DNA of 63,232 nucleotides from HTCC5015 sp051747425 (GTDB lineage Bacteria; Pseudomonadota; Gammaproteobacteria; HTCC5015): assembly GCA_051747425.1 (NCBI GenBank), contig JBNJGD010000014.1, positions 1 through 63,232 of the forward strand, written 5' to 3'. The translations under genes and the position numbers were made by a program. The notes under the pieces were generated by a model that saw only the letters and a list, made by a program, of their open reading frames with translations, had not been told where the DNA came from and searched no databases. Positions 17,309-25,295 of the stretch are shown here, in pieces. How positions within the stretch are numbered: the first letter of the stretch is position 1; each line of letters opens with the position of its first letter.

Positions 17309-18217
17309 CTACTCGCCGACCAGGCGCCCCGACAGTTCCGGGGCGTCCATGGCGGCACCGGCGTACCCCTCCACCGAACCAAAGCGCGGGTGCCCGGCCT
17401 GCCAATCGGCCCGCGCCTGTTCGATCGTCTCCCGCTCCCAGGCGACGAAGTTCCACCACAACAGCGGATTCTGCTCCAGGGGCTTACCGCCGATCAGTAT
17501 CAGTGTGCTGTTCGCCGCCAGTACCAGCGTGATTGCCTCGCGACCACTGCCCAAATCACAGAGCGCCCCCTTTTCCAGTGAGCCGCCTTGCAAGCTGGCT
17601 TCTCCCTCCAGCAATACCAGGCCGTATTGAAACCCATGCTTGAGAGGCAGTGTAACTTCCCCGCTGCGCCGACTGCGTATTTGCACCGCCACCAGTGGCG
17701 AGTAGGTCGTTGCCGGTGATGCTTTTCCGGCCATTTCCCCCATGATCAGCGTGGTTTCAATGCGATTTTCCGTGATCACCGGCAAGGCGCCGTGGTGTTC
17801 GAAGTCCGGCTGGACGCTCTGGGCCGACTCGGGCAGGGCCACCCAGAACTGAACGCCGTGGACTTCTCCCGGAGCGTCCTCGAGGGACTCCTCCGAGTGG
17901 CTGATGCCGCTACCAGCAGTCATCAAATTGAGTTGTCCCGGCTCGATCACCTGCTCAAAGCCCAGACTGTCACGGTGAAGCAAACCGCCCGAGAGCAGCC
18001 AGGTCACCGTCTGCAATCCGATGTGCGGGTGCGGCGGCACATCAAAGCGATCCCCGGGGCCGAGCACCGTGGGTCCCATGTGATCGAGAAAACACCAGGG
18101 ACCGATGGTACGCAGCTCCCGCCGGGGCAGCAGTCGGCCAATGCGTATACCCCCCAAAACATGCTCCCTGGCGGGCCAGTGTGCGGGGCTCTTTTCTCTA
18201 TGATCCATCTCGTCCAC
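17309..18217 (-). CDS. Pirin family protein (first of two)
   Basis: A 302-residue bicupin of the pirin family. The N-terminal cupin carries the metal-binding pattern PPHPHIGLQTVTWLL (near 60-75), then HRD near 81 and GSGISHSEES near 101, typical of pirins that bind iron or act as quercetinases. It is divergently placed, 91 bp apart, from a second pirin gene at 18309. The two proteins are only distantly alike. Bacterial pirins have been linked to redox sensing and to flavonoid dioxygenation; the role here is unknown. Confidence 0.85.
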   Translation of the reverse strand: MDEMDHREKSPAHWPAREHVLGGIRIGRLLPRRELRTIGPWCFLDHMGPTVLGPGDRFDVPPHPHIGLQTVTWLLSGGLLHRDSLGFEQVIEPGQLNLMTAGSGISHSEESLEDAPGEVHGVQFWVALPESAQSVQPDFEHHGALPVITENRIETTLIMGEMAGKASPATTYSPLVAVQIRSRRSGEVTLPLKHGFQYGLVLLEGEASLQGGSLEKGALCDLGSGREAITLVLAANSTLILIGGKPLEQNPLLWWNFVAWERETIEQARADWQAGHPRFGSVEGYAGAAMDAPELSGRLVGE

Positions 18218-18308
18218 CTATCGTTGTCATAGTCACCATCCGGGCACTGGCACCTTTTAATCCACCGGCCCCGGCCTTATCTTAAGCAGCAGCCTACAGG
18301 AGAACACC

Positions 18309-19154
18309 ATGACCGTTCGCACCATTCGACAAATCGTTCAGGGCCAGCCCACCAGCGACGGTGCCGGCGTCAAACTCAAGCGTGTGCTCGGGCAACCGGC
18401 GCTGGATCAGCTGGATCCTTTCCTGTTGCTCGACGAGTTCCGCTCGGACGACCCGGAAGCCTATATCGCCGGTTTTCCCACGCACCCGCACCGGGGCTTT
18501 GAAACGGTCACCTACATGCTCGCCGGCCACATGCAGCACCGGGACAACCAGGGCAACTCGGGCGATCTGGTACCCGGCAGCGTGCAATGGATGACCGCCG
18601 GTCGCGGCATCGAACACTCGGAAATGCCGCAACAGGAAGACGGCCTGATGTGGGGCTTCCAGCTGTGGGTGAACCTGCCCGGCGCGCGCAAGATGACCGA
18701 CCCCCGCTATCAGGATCTCGGCCCGGAGCACTTCCCCGAGGTAGCGCTGGAGAGTGGCGGCTCGGTCAAGGTGATCGCCGGCCGCTTTGCCGAGCAACCC
18801 GGCCCCATCGAGGCGCCCGATACGCAACCGCTGTATCTGGATGTGTCACTGACCCCCAACGAGCGCGTCGAAGTGCCGGTGACCGAGGGCCACAACGCCA
18901 TGGTGTATGTCTTCGAGGGAGCGCTCTCGACACCCACCGTGGACGGCTCCCTGCAGGCGCTGAAGACCGGTGAACTGGCGGTGGTGCAAAACGGCGACCG
19001 CATCGCTCTGGAGGCCGGCAGCGACGGCGGCCGCGCCCTGATCATCGCCGGCAAGCCCCTGGGCGAACCCGTGGCCCGCTACGGGCCCTTTGTCATGAAC
19101 ACCCAGGAGGAAATCATGACCGCCATCCGCGACTACCAGTCCGGGCAGTTCTGA
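18309..19154 (+). CDS. Pirin family protein (second of two)
   Basis: A 281-residue pirin with the classic opening (TVRTIRQIVQGQPTSDGAGVKLKR), the metal site FPTHPHRGFETVTYML near 56-71, HRDNQGNSG near 77 and GRGIEHSEMP near 98. GGAG lies just before the ATG. Compared with the divergent neighbour it is closer to the canonical bacterial YhhW/pirin form. A repeat cluster starts immediately after the stop codon. Confidence 0.9.
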   Translation: MTVRTIRQIVQGQPTSDGAGVKLKRVLGQPALDQLDPFLLLDEFRSDDPEAYIAGFPTHPHRGFETVTYMLAGHMQHRDNQGNSGDLVPGSVQWMTAGRGIEHSEMPQQEDGLMWGFQLWVNLPGARKMTDPRYQDLGPEHFPEVALESGGSVKVIAGRFAEQPGPIEAPDTQPLYLDVSLTPNERVEVPVTEGHNAMVYVFEGALSTPTVDGSLQALKTGELAVVQNGDRIALEAGSDGGRALIIAGKPLGEPVARYGPFVMNTQEEIMTAIRDYQSGQF

Positions 19155-19157
19155 GGG

Positions 19158-19487
19158 TTTGTAGGAGCGGCGACCTCGCCGCGATACGGTGGGCGGCTTC
19201 GCCGCGTTGTCTTTTGGTGGGTCGGAGAGTTCTTTTTTAGCCACAGAGGGCACAGAGGCCACAGAGAATTTTGGGTGAGCAGCGCTCTCTGTCATTGCGA
19301 GCCGTAGGCGAAGCAATCTGCATAAACCGTTTGGAAGATCGCCACGCCGCTGTGCGGCTCGCGATGACGCATCGGCCCTAACCGTAGGAGGCTCGCCCTC
19401 GGGCCGACATGGGTATCACCTTTTGTCGCGGCGAGGGCGCCGCTCCTACTTTCTGACCTCTGTGTTCTCTGTGAACTCTGTGGCTAA
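19158..19487. repeat. Repeat cluster including the left 130-bp inverted repeat of the NlpE-like gene
   Basis: Half a family C element (19161-19185), family A (19239-19268), family D (19291-19368), full family C (19384-19449) and reversed family A (19458-19487) follow one another. The segment 19358-19487 is repeated in inverted orientation at 20461-20590 with 4 mismatches in 130 bases. The reversed family A copy supplies the stop codon of the lipoprotein gene (19484-19486). Confidence 0.85.
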
Positions 19488-20416
19488 CCCCCCGAGGTTT
19501 TGCTCAGCCGGTAGTCGAGGTCGCTGTCGATGGGCTGGCCGTCGCTGTCGAGCTGGGTGGCGCCCTCGTCGTCGAGCAGGAAGTAGCGCTCGGCCTCGTT
19601 TTGGTCGTCGGGTTCCAGAATCAGGGTGTTATCGATTTCAGCGTCTTCGAGGGGTCGCCACTGACCGGTCATCAGAAAGGGCTCGCTGTCTTCTTCTTGA
19701 TAGGCCTCCTCCAACTCAAAGCGGCCTTCGGGCATCAGCGTCAGCGTAGTTTCAATGCCCGGACAGGAGGCGCAGGGCAGCACGCCCCGGTAGACGCCGG
19801 CAAAGCGCGCACTGTCGCTTTCATCATCGGGCCGGGTGTTCAGCGGCGGAGCCCGCTCGGCGGTGATATTGGCGGCCATCAACAGCTCGCCTCGCGGCTT
19901 CTCGCCCGCCGACTCCGCCAGCGAGGCGTTGTCGTTGTAGCGCCGGTTGACCACCAGCTTGCGCAGTGGCCGACCCACCACGCCATTGCCGCCCATGCGG
20001 ACAATCAGGTCCCGCCAGCCGTTGCTGCGGCTCTCGGCGGCAAACACCGGCGTTTGCACGACCGAAGTCCGGGAGAACAGAACATAGCGGCCGTCGCGCT
20101 CGGTCAGTACCAGCAATGTGCAACCGCCGCGACCGCAGGCCGCCGAGCCCATGGGGTAGACCAGGATCTCGTCGCCGCCGTCGCCATTGAGATCGATCAC
20201 CGCACTGGCGTAACGCACATCCCCGGCGCCCTCAAAGATCGGGCCGACCACGCGTCGAACCGCCTCGGCGTGACGGTCATCCAGCGGCGCCAGCCCCGGC
20301 AACGGCTCGGCGGATTGAGCGGACTCGCTCTGCCCGGAGGACGCTTCATCCCCGCCACACGCGCTCATAAAACACACGAAGAAAAAAGAAACGGCGAGAA
20401 GTCGAAACAACGGCAT
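19484..20416 (-). CDS. Lipoprotein with NlpE-like domain
   Basis: A 310-residue lipoprotein with lipobox FMSAC (Cys20). Residues ~50-190 contain a repeat-like DLNGDGGDEILVY segment reminiscent of FG-GAP/VCBS calcium sites and a paired-cysteine loop (CGRGGC near 92-97). The C-terminal ~110 residues match the NlpE N-terminal domain: FAGVYRGVLPCASCPGIET, with the CxxC known from the copper-response and Cpx-sensing lipoprotein NlpE. The order (extra domain first, NlpE domain last) is unusual. No Shine-Dalgarno precedes the ATG at 20416. The gene is bracketed by 130-bp inverted repeats and has no operon partner. Confidence 0.7.
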   Translation of the reverse strand: MPLFRLLAVSFFFVCFMSACGGDEASSGQSESAQSAEPLPGLAPLDDRHAEAVRRVVGPIFEGAGDVRYASAVIDLNGDGGDEILVYPMGSAACGRGGCTLLVLTERDGRYVLFSRTSVVQTPVFAAESRSNGWRDLIVRMGGNGVVGRPLRKLVVNRRYNDNASLAESAGEKPRGELLMAANITAERAPPLNTRPDDESDSARFAGVYRGVLPCASCPGIETTLTLMPEGRFELEEAYQEEDSEPFLMTGQWRPLEDAEIDNTLILEPDDQNEAERYFLLDDEGATQLDSDGQPIDSDLDYRLSKTSGG

Positions 20417-20460
20417 GGAAAGGGGTACAACAAATTGGAAAGCGACAATATACCAAGAAT

Positions 20461-20590
20461 TGAGCCACAGAGCTCACAGAGAACACAGAGGCCAGAAAGT
20501 AGGAGCGCCGCCCTCGCCGCGACAAAAGGTGATACCCATGTCGGCCCGAGGGCGAGCCTCCTACGGTTAGGGCCGATGCGTCATCGCGAG
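20461..20590. repeat. Right 130-bp inverted repeat flanking the NlpE-like gene
   Basis: This is the reverse complement of 19358-19487, identical at 126 of 130 positions. It is composed of a family A array (20462-20492), a full family C element (20499-20564) and the end of a family D element (to 20590). The pair encloses the lipoprotein gene completely. Confidence 0.9.
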
Positions 20591-20830
20591 GATGCATGGC
20601 CGAAAGAACACAGAGCACACAGAGGCCACAGAGAGCAGAGAGAGGGGCATGCCTTTCCGGAAAGCGCGTAGCGTTTATCCGGAATCTGCACAAACAGGGG
20701 CAGCGTAGGAGCGGGCCTGCCCGCGAACGAGACGCTAGCCCCGATGATTTTTTCGCCTGCAGGCAGGCTCCTACACCCCATTCCAGACAACTCTGTGAGC
20801 TCTGTGGCCTCTGTGCGCTCTGTGTTTTAT
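20591..20830. repeat. Repeat mosaic between the NlpE-like gene and thiC
   Basis: Family A (20600-20640), a family B hairpin (20655-20685), a variant family C element with a different core (GTAGGAGCGGGCCTGCCCGCGAAC... to ...GGCTCCTAC, 20705-20774) and reversed family A (20790-20828). The variant resembles the REP sequences common in pseudomonads. No gene is seen here. Confidence 0.8.
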
Positions 20831-20847
20831 CTACCCAAACCGAACAA

Positions 20848-22761
20848 TCAAACCTTCTGGTAAATCTCGCCGCCCTTGTCGCGGAATTCCTCGGATTTTT
20901 CCTGCAGGCCCTTTTCCACGGCGATCTCGACATTGCCGATCTTTTGTTCGTTGGCGTAGTCGCGGATGTCCTGGGTGATTTTCATGGAGCAGAACTTGGG
21001 CCCACACATGGAGCAGAAGTGGGCCACCTTGGCCGAGTCCTTGGGCAGGGTTTCGTCGTGATACTCCCGCGCCCGCTCGGGGTCGAGGCCGAGGTTGAAC
21101 TGGTCTTCCCAGCGGAACTCGAAGCGCGCCTTGGACAGGGCGTTGTCGCGCACCTGGGCGCCGGGCAGGCCCTTGGCCAGGTCGGCGGCGTGGGCGGCCA
21201 GTTTGTAGGTGATGATGCCGTCGCGGACATCGTCCTTGTTGGGCAGGCCCAAGTGCTCCTTGGGCGTCACATAGCAAAGCATCGCCGTGCCGTACCAGCC
21301 GATGTTGGCGGCGCCGATGCCCGAAGTGATGTGGTCGTAACCGGGGGCGATGTCGGTGGTCAGCGGGCCCAGGGTGTAGAACGGCGCCTCGTGGCAATCG
21401 TCCAGCTCCTTGTCCATGTTTTCCTTGATCATCTGCATGGGCACATGGCCGGGGCCTTCGATCATCACCTGCACATCGTGCTTCCAGGCAATTTTGGTCA
21501 GTTCACCCAGGGTTTCCAGCTCGGCGTACTGGGCCTCGTCGTTGGCGTCCGCCACCGAACCGGGACGCAGGCCGTCGCCCAGGGAGAAGCTGACATCGTA
21601 GGCCTTCATGATTTCGCAGATCTCTTCGAAGTGCGTGTAGAGGAAACTCTCCTGGTGGTGGGAGAGGCACCACTTGGCCATGATGGAACCGCCACGGGAG
21701 ACGATGCCGGTCAGGCGCTCGGTGGTCATGGGCACATGGTGCAGGCGCACGCCGGCGTGGATGGTGAAGTAGTCCACGCCCTGCTCCGCCTGTTCAATCA
21801 ATGTATCCCTGTACAGTTCCCAGGTCAGGTCCTCGGGCACGCCCTTGACCTTTTCCAGGGCCTGGTAGAGCGGCACGGTCCCCACGGGCATGGGCGCATT
21901 GCGCAGGATCCACTCCCGGGTTTCGTGGATGTTCTTTCCGGTGGAGAGATCCATCAGAGTGTCACCGCCCCAGCGCGCCGACCAGACCATCTTCTCCACT
22001 TCCTCGGCAATCGAGGAAGTCACCGCCGAGTTGCCGATGTTGGTGTTGACCTTCACCCGGAAGTTGCGGCCGATGATCATCGGCTCCAGTTCGGGGTGGT
22101 TGACGTTGGCGGGGATAATCGCCCGGCCCGCGGCCACTTCGTCGCGAACGAACTCGGGGGTAATCGCCTCGGGCAGGTTGGCGCCGAAATGCTCGCCGGG
22201 GTGCTGCTTGAGCAAACGCCGGGCCACCGGGTCACTTTCGGCCTGTCGGCGCAGCTCGTCCAGGCGCGCGGTTTCGCGGATGGCAATGTACTCCATCTCC
22301 GGGGTGACGATGCCCTGGCGGGCGTAGTGCATCTGGCTGACATTTTTGCCCGCCTTGGCCCGGCGCGGCTTGTGCACATACTCAAAGCGCAGGTGGTCCA
22401 GGTCCGGGTTGGCCTGGCGCTGGCGACCGAATTCGGAGGTCAATTCGCTCAGCTCTTCGCAGTCTCCGCGCTCTTCAATCCACTTCAGGCGCATTTTGGG
22501 CAGACCCTTGAGCAGGTCGATCTTTACCTCGGGATCGGTGTAGGGGCCGGAGGTGTCGTAGGCGGTGTAGGGCGGATTTTTCTCCACCCCGCCGCTGATG
22601 CTGTTGACCGTGGTATCGCTCAGCTCGATCTCGCGCATGCCCACGCGGATGTCCGGGCGCGAGCCGGTCACATAGACTTTCTTCGAATTGGGAAAGGGAC
22701 GGGTGACATCGTCGGATAATTCGCTGGTGCGGCGAACAAAATCTTCGGGAATTGCGCTCAT
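20848..22761 (-). CDS. thiC: Phosphomethylpyrimidine synthase ThiC
   Basis: A 637-residue radical SAM enzyme that converts aminoimidazole ribotide to HMP phosphate for thiamine. The C-terminal cluster motif CSMCGPKFCSM, which binds the [4Fe-4S] cluster in ThiC, is intact near residue 560. Conserved ANVNHPE, GNIGNSA and GLRPGS blocks are present. GGAG lies 6 bases before the ATG at 22761; upstream in-frame codons fall in the riboswitch expression platform and are not coding. It stands alone here, under a TPP riboswitch. Confidence 0.97.
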   Translation of the reverse strand: MSAIPEDFVRRTSELSDDVTRPFPNSKKVYVTGSRPDIRVGMREIELSDTTVNSISGGVEKNPPYTAYDTSGPYTDPEVKIDLLKGLPKMRLKWIEERGDCEELSELTSEFGRQRQANPDLDHLRFEYVHKPRRAKAGKNVSQMHYARQGIVTPEMEYIAIRETARLDELRRQAESDPVARRLLKQHPGEHFGANLPEAITPEFVRDEVAAGRAIIPANVNHPELEPMIIGRNFRVKVNTNIGNSAVTSSIAEEVEKMVWSARWGGDTLMDLSTGKNIHETREWILRNAPMPVGTVPLYQALEKVKGVPEDLTWELYRDTLIEQAEQGVDYFTIHAGVRLHHVPMTTERLTGIVSRGGSIMAKWCLSHHQESFLYTHFEEICEIMKAYDVSFSLGDGLRPGSVADANDEAQYAELETLGELTKIAWKHDVQVMIEGPGHVPMQMIKENMDKELDDCHEAPFYTLGPLTTDIAPGYDHITSGIGAANIGWYGTAMLCYVTPKEHLGLPNKDDVRDGIITYKLAAHAADLAKGLPGAQVRDNALSKARFEFRWEDQFNLGLDPERAREYHDETLPKDSAKVAHFCSMCGPKFCSMKITQDIRDYANEQKIGNVEIAVEKGLQEKSEEFRDKGGEIYQKV

Positions 22762-22822
22762 GGTGTTCTCCATTGATGAGCGCAGGAAAGCAGGCAGGCA
22801 GAAACGGAGTTTTGCCAACAGA

Positions 22823-22892
22823 CTTCCCTACGCTGATGTGAATCAGTTCAGGTTCAAAGGGACTCTCTCAACGGCTTCGCCGTACCCCTAGT
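22823..22892 (-). ncRNA. TPP riboswitch (thi-box) upstream of thiC
   Basis: On the minus strand the conserved thi-box core is readable: AGGGGTACGG, then TTGAGAGAGTCCCTTTGAAC, CTGAACTGATTCACATCAG and the closing CGTAGGGAA. The flanking CTAGGGG and CGTAGGG arms match the P1/P2 layout. It lies 62-131 bases upstream of the thiC start, so it probably lowers thiC expression when thiamine pyrophosphate binds, by blocking translation or by early termination. Confidence 0.93.
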
Positions 22893-22937
22893 CATTGCGG
22901 CAAGCCTAGACCCGGTGCGTCCGGTTGGCAAGTTCGC

Positions 22938-23172
22938 TGTTAGCCACAGAGGGCACAGAGGCTGGAGAGTAGGAGCGGCGACCCCGCCGCGACAATGCCT
23001 GGTCGGCCCGAGGGCGGGCCTCCTACACATTAGGCCCGATGCGTCATCGCGAGCCGCGTAGCGGCGCGGCGATCTGCCCGATGATGCAGATTGCTTCGCC
23101 TACGGCTCGCAATGACAGGAAGCGCTGCCCACACAAAACCCTCTGTGATCTCTGTGCCCTCTGTGGCTAACG
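22938..23172. repeat. Repeat cluster between thiC and the GMC oxidoreductase gene
   Basis: Family A (22940-22965), full family C (22969-23026), family D (23042-23116) and reversed family A (23140-23170). The 498-bp gap between thiC and the next gene consists of the riboswitch, this cluster and a short AT-rich operator-like region. Confidence 0.8.
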
Positions 23173-23186
23173 CATAACATGAGTGT

Positions 23187-23211
23187 TTATCATATTATGA
23201 TTTTATGATAA
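23187..23211. promoter_or_regulatory. Perfect palindrome upstream of the alcohol/aldehyde oxidation operon
   Basis: TTATCATA (23187-23194) and TATGATAA (23204-23211) form an 8-bp perfect dyad with a 9-bp spacer in an AT-rich island. It lies 48 bp before the GMC start codon, next to TATACA (23221-23226) that could be a -10. The size fits a dimeric repressor site (TetR or GntR type). No regulator gene is adjacent. Confidence 0.5.
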
Positions 23212-23259
23212 GTTATCGCTTATACATGGCAGACTGATTAAATACAGCGGGAAAGGACG

Positions 23260-24711
23260 ATGATCCACGACTATTTGATAATCGGCTCGGGTGCTTCGGG
23301 CAGTGTGATTGGCTACCGCCTGGCGGAGGCCGGTGCCGACTGTCTGATGCTGGAGGCCGGCCAGGATCTCGGCCCCAAAACCTACCCCCGCGACGAGCTG
23401 CGCACCAACACCCGCCTGTTCTGGGGCGGCGGCAGCGATTTCACCAACGACGCCAAAACCATCCTGCTGCGCGGCAAGGTGCTGGGCGGCGGCACCGTGG
23501 TCAACAACTGCCTGCTGGACCGCTTTGACGACATCGCCCTGGACGACTGGGCCGATCGCTCCGGCATCAAGGATTTCAATACCACGGATATGGCCAGCTA
23601 CTACGACAAGGCCGAATCCAGACTCAGCCTGTACGAATACCAGCGCCAGGACTGGAACGGCAACGCCGAACTCTACGCCAGGTCCTTTGAAAAACTGGGC
23701 CTGGAGTACGGCCCCCTGCGCCGGGGCGAGGACAACTGCGGCGGCCTGTGCGAGAGCGGCCAGGGCCGCAAGAACGACTGCATGGTCTGCCTGGGCGGCT
23801 GCCCCCGCCGCTCCAAACAGGGCATGGCCGTCACCTACCTGCCCGAGGCGCGCAAAAAGGGCCTCAAGCTGGAGACCGGCTTCGAGGTGGACGGCATCGT
23901 CCACGGCCAGACTCATGTCGCCGTCCACGGCCGCCAGAACGGCGAGGCCAAAGTGGTCTACGGCCGCAAGCTGGTGCTGGCCGCCGGCGCCCTGGGCTCC
24001 ACCGAGCTGCTGCTGAAATCCGGCCTCAAGGAAAAGCTCCCCGCCCTGGGCGAGGGCTTCTACTGCCACCCGCAATTCATGAGCGTGGGCTTTCAGAAGG
24101 AACCGGTGGACGCCCACAAGGGCGCCCTGCAATCCCTGAAATCCACCGACCCGCGCTTTCGCCAGCAGGGCTTCAAACTGGAAAATGTCTTCGCCGGCCC
24201 CATCGCCATGGCCATGCTCCACGGCGGCCACGGCCACGAGCTGATGCGCCACATGGGTCGCTACCGCCACATGGCCTGCATTGAGGTCGCCGTGCGCGAC
24301 GAGGAACCCGGACAGGTCCGCCTGGGCAACGACGGCCGCCTGAAAGTCAGCAAGCCCATGAAGGGCGCCGACAAGATGAAGGCCCGGGCCGGCAACCGTG
24401 TGGTCAAGGACCTGCTGGAGGCCATGGGCAGCTATGAAATCCATCAGTCGCCCCTGCAGATTGGCCTGCACCTGATGGGCGGCTGCGCCATTGGCGAGAA
24501 CGCCGCTACCTCGGTGGTCACCCCCGAGTTCAAGGTCTACGGCCACGACAACATCTACCTGGCCGACGGCGCTATCTACCCCTCGGCGCCGGGCATTAAC
24601 CCGTCGCTGACCATTATGGCCCTGGCCCACAAGGCGGCGGATCAGATTCTGGCCGAGCGCGGCGAGACCGTCAGCGCCACGGAAACCCCGATCAAGGAGG
24701 CCCGGGCATGA
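23260..24711 (+). CDS. GMC family FAD-dependent oxidoreductase
   Basis: A 483-residue flavoprotein with an N-terminal FAD-binding GSGASGSVIG motif (residues 9-18) and ExxQ (LEAGQD), a GGGTVVNN segment near 76, and the C-terminal GMC signature (QIGLHLMGGCAIG, then LADGAIYPSAPGINPSLTIMA) carrying the active-site His/Asn region. The cysteine-rich stretch DCMVCLGGCPRRSKQG near 188 resembles long-chain alcohol oxidase-type members. The likely reaction is oxidation of an alcohol to an aldehyde, which the downstream ALDH would oxidise further. It overlaps the next gene by 4 bp (ATGA). Confidence 0.8.
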   Translation: MIHDYLIIGSGASGSVIGYRLAEAGADCLMLEAGQDLGPKTYPRDELRTNTRLFWGGGSDFTNDAKTILLRGKVLGGGTVVNNCLLDRFDDIALDDWADRSGIKDFNTTDMASYYDKAESRLSLYEYQRQDWNGNAELYARSFEKLGLEYGPLRRGEDNCGGLCESGQGRKNDCMVCLGGCPRRSKQGMAVTYLPEARKKGLKLETGFEVDGIVHGQTHVAVHGRQNGEAKVVYGRKLVLAAGALGSTELLLKSGLKEKLPALGEGFYCHPQFMSVGFQKEPVDAHKGALQSLKSTDPRFRQQGFKLENVFAGPIAMAMLHGGHGHELMRHMGRYRHMACIEVAVRDEEPGQVRLGNDGRLKVSKPMKGADKMKARAGNRVVKDLLEAMGSYEIHQSPLQIGLHLMGGCAIGENAATSVVTPEFKVYGHDNIYLADGAIYPSAPGINPSLTIMALAHKAADQILAERGETVSATETPIKEARA

Positions 24712-25133
24712 GCCACAGCACCTCGCGCTATTTGAGCGATCGCGCCCTGCGCGGCCTGGACAAGGTGGGCGATCTGGTGATCCCCGGCGGCGGCCCACAA
24801 CAACTGCCCCGCTTCAGCGACACCGGTTGCGCCTGCGGCGTGGACGAGATCATGGCCGCCACGCACCCCAACGACATTCGCGACCTCAACCTGCTGCTGA
24901 GCGCCGCCACCTGGCTGCCCGAGCCCGTCCTGCGCGGCCTGCTCTGGCTGTCCAGCCAGGAAGGCAAGGCCCCCGGCCCACTCGGCACCGCCCTGCGCCT
25001 GCTGGGCATGGGCCTCAAGGGCGTGCCCGTAAGCCTCTACTTCGGCAACGAGACCTCGCCCTACCACAAGGGCCAAACCGTCTACGACGCCATCGACTAC
25101 CATGTCCATGTAGAGCCCGATTACGGGGATTGA
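24708..25133 (+). CDS. Small partner protein of the GMC oxidoreductase (hypothetical)
   Basis: A 141-residue protein whose ATG overlaps the stop codon of the GMC gene, implying coupled translation and a joint function. The pattern (helical N-terminus with LPRFSDTG, a mid helix pair, and a C-terminal SPYHKGQTVYDAIDY segment) is reminiscent of gluconate 2-dehydrogenase subunit 3-like small subunits that associate with GMC flavoproteins. No signal peptide, twin-arginine motif or membrane helix is clear. The family call is an inference from pattern and context. Confidence 0.5.
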   Translation: MSHSTSRYLSDRALRGLDKVGDLVIPGGGPQQLPRFSDTGCACGVDEIMAATHPNDIRDLNLLLSAATWLPEPVLRGLLWLSSQEGKAPGPLGTALRLLGMGLKGVPVSLYFGNETSPYHKGQTVYDAIDYHVHVEPDYGD

Positions 25134-25142
25134 TTATTTACC

Positions 25143-25267
25143 GTCATTGCGAGCGAAGCGAAGCAATCTGCAGAAACCGTTGACAGATTGCCGCGTCGGC
25201 TAAAGCCTCCTCGCAATGACAAAAAACCAAAAGCCCGTAGGGCGGAAGTCGCGCAGCGACCTCCGCC
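25143..25267. repeat. Family D and family E repeats inside the oxidation operon
   Basis: A full family D element (25143-25220, GTCATTGCGAGC to CTCGCAATGAC) is followed by a family E element (25237-25267, GTAGGGCGGAAG to CTCCGCC). They separate the small partner gene from the ALDH gene, and open frames that run through them are not real coding sequence. Confidence 0.8.
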
Positions 25268-25295
25268 AGAACCAACAAACCAAGAGACCACAGCC

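Noticed and set aside
19484..20416. NlpE-like gene with inverted repeats as a composite transposon
   Set aside because: No transposase frame or target-site duplication is seen; the repeats are short mosaic elements, so only a cassette or inversion idea is kept.
20596..22719. Long open frame antisense to thiC (~707 codons)
   Set aside because: Begins in repeats and mirrors thiC; low-complexity Val/Gly/His-rich product without motifs.
25188..25295. N-terminal extension of the aldehyde dehydrogenase
   Set aside because: It is encoded by family D/E repeats and gives a basic, non-conserved tail; the ATG at 25296 matches the family.
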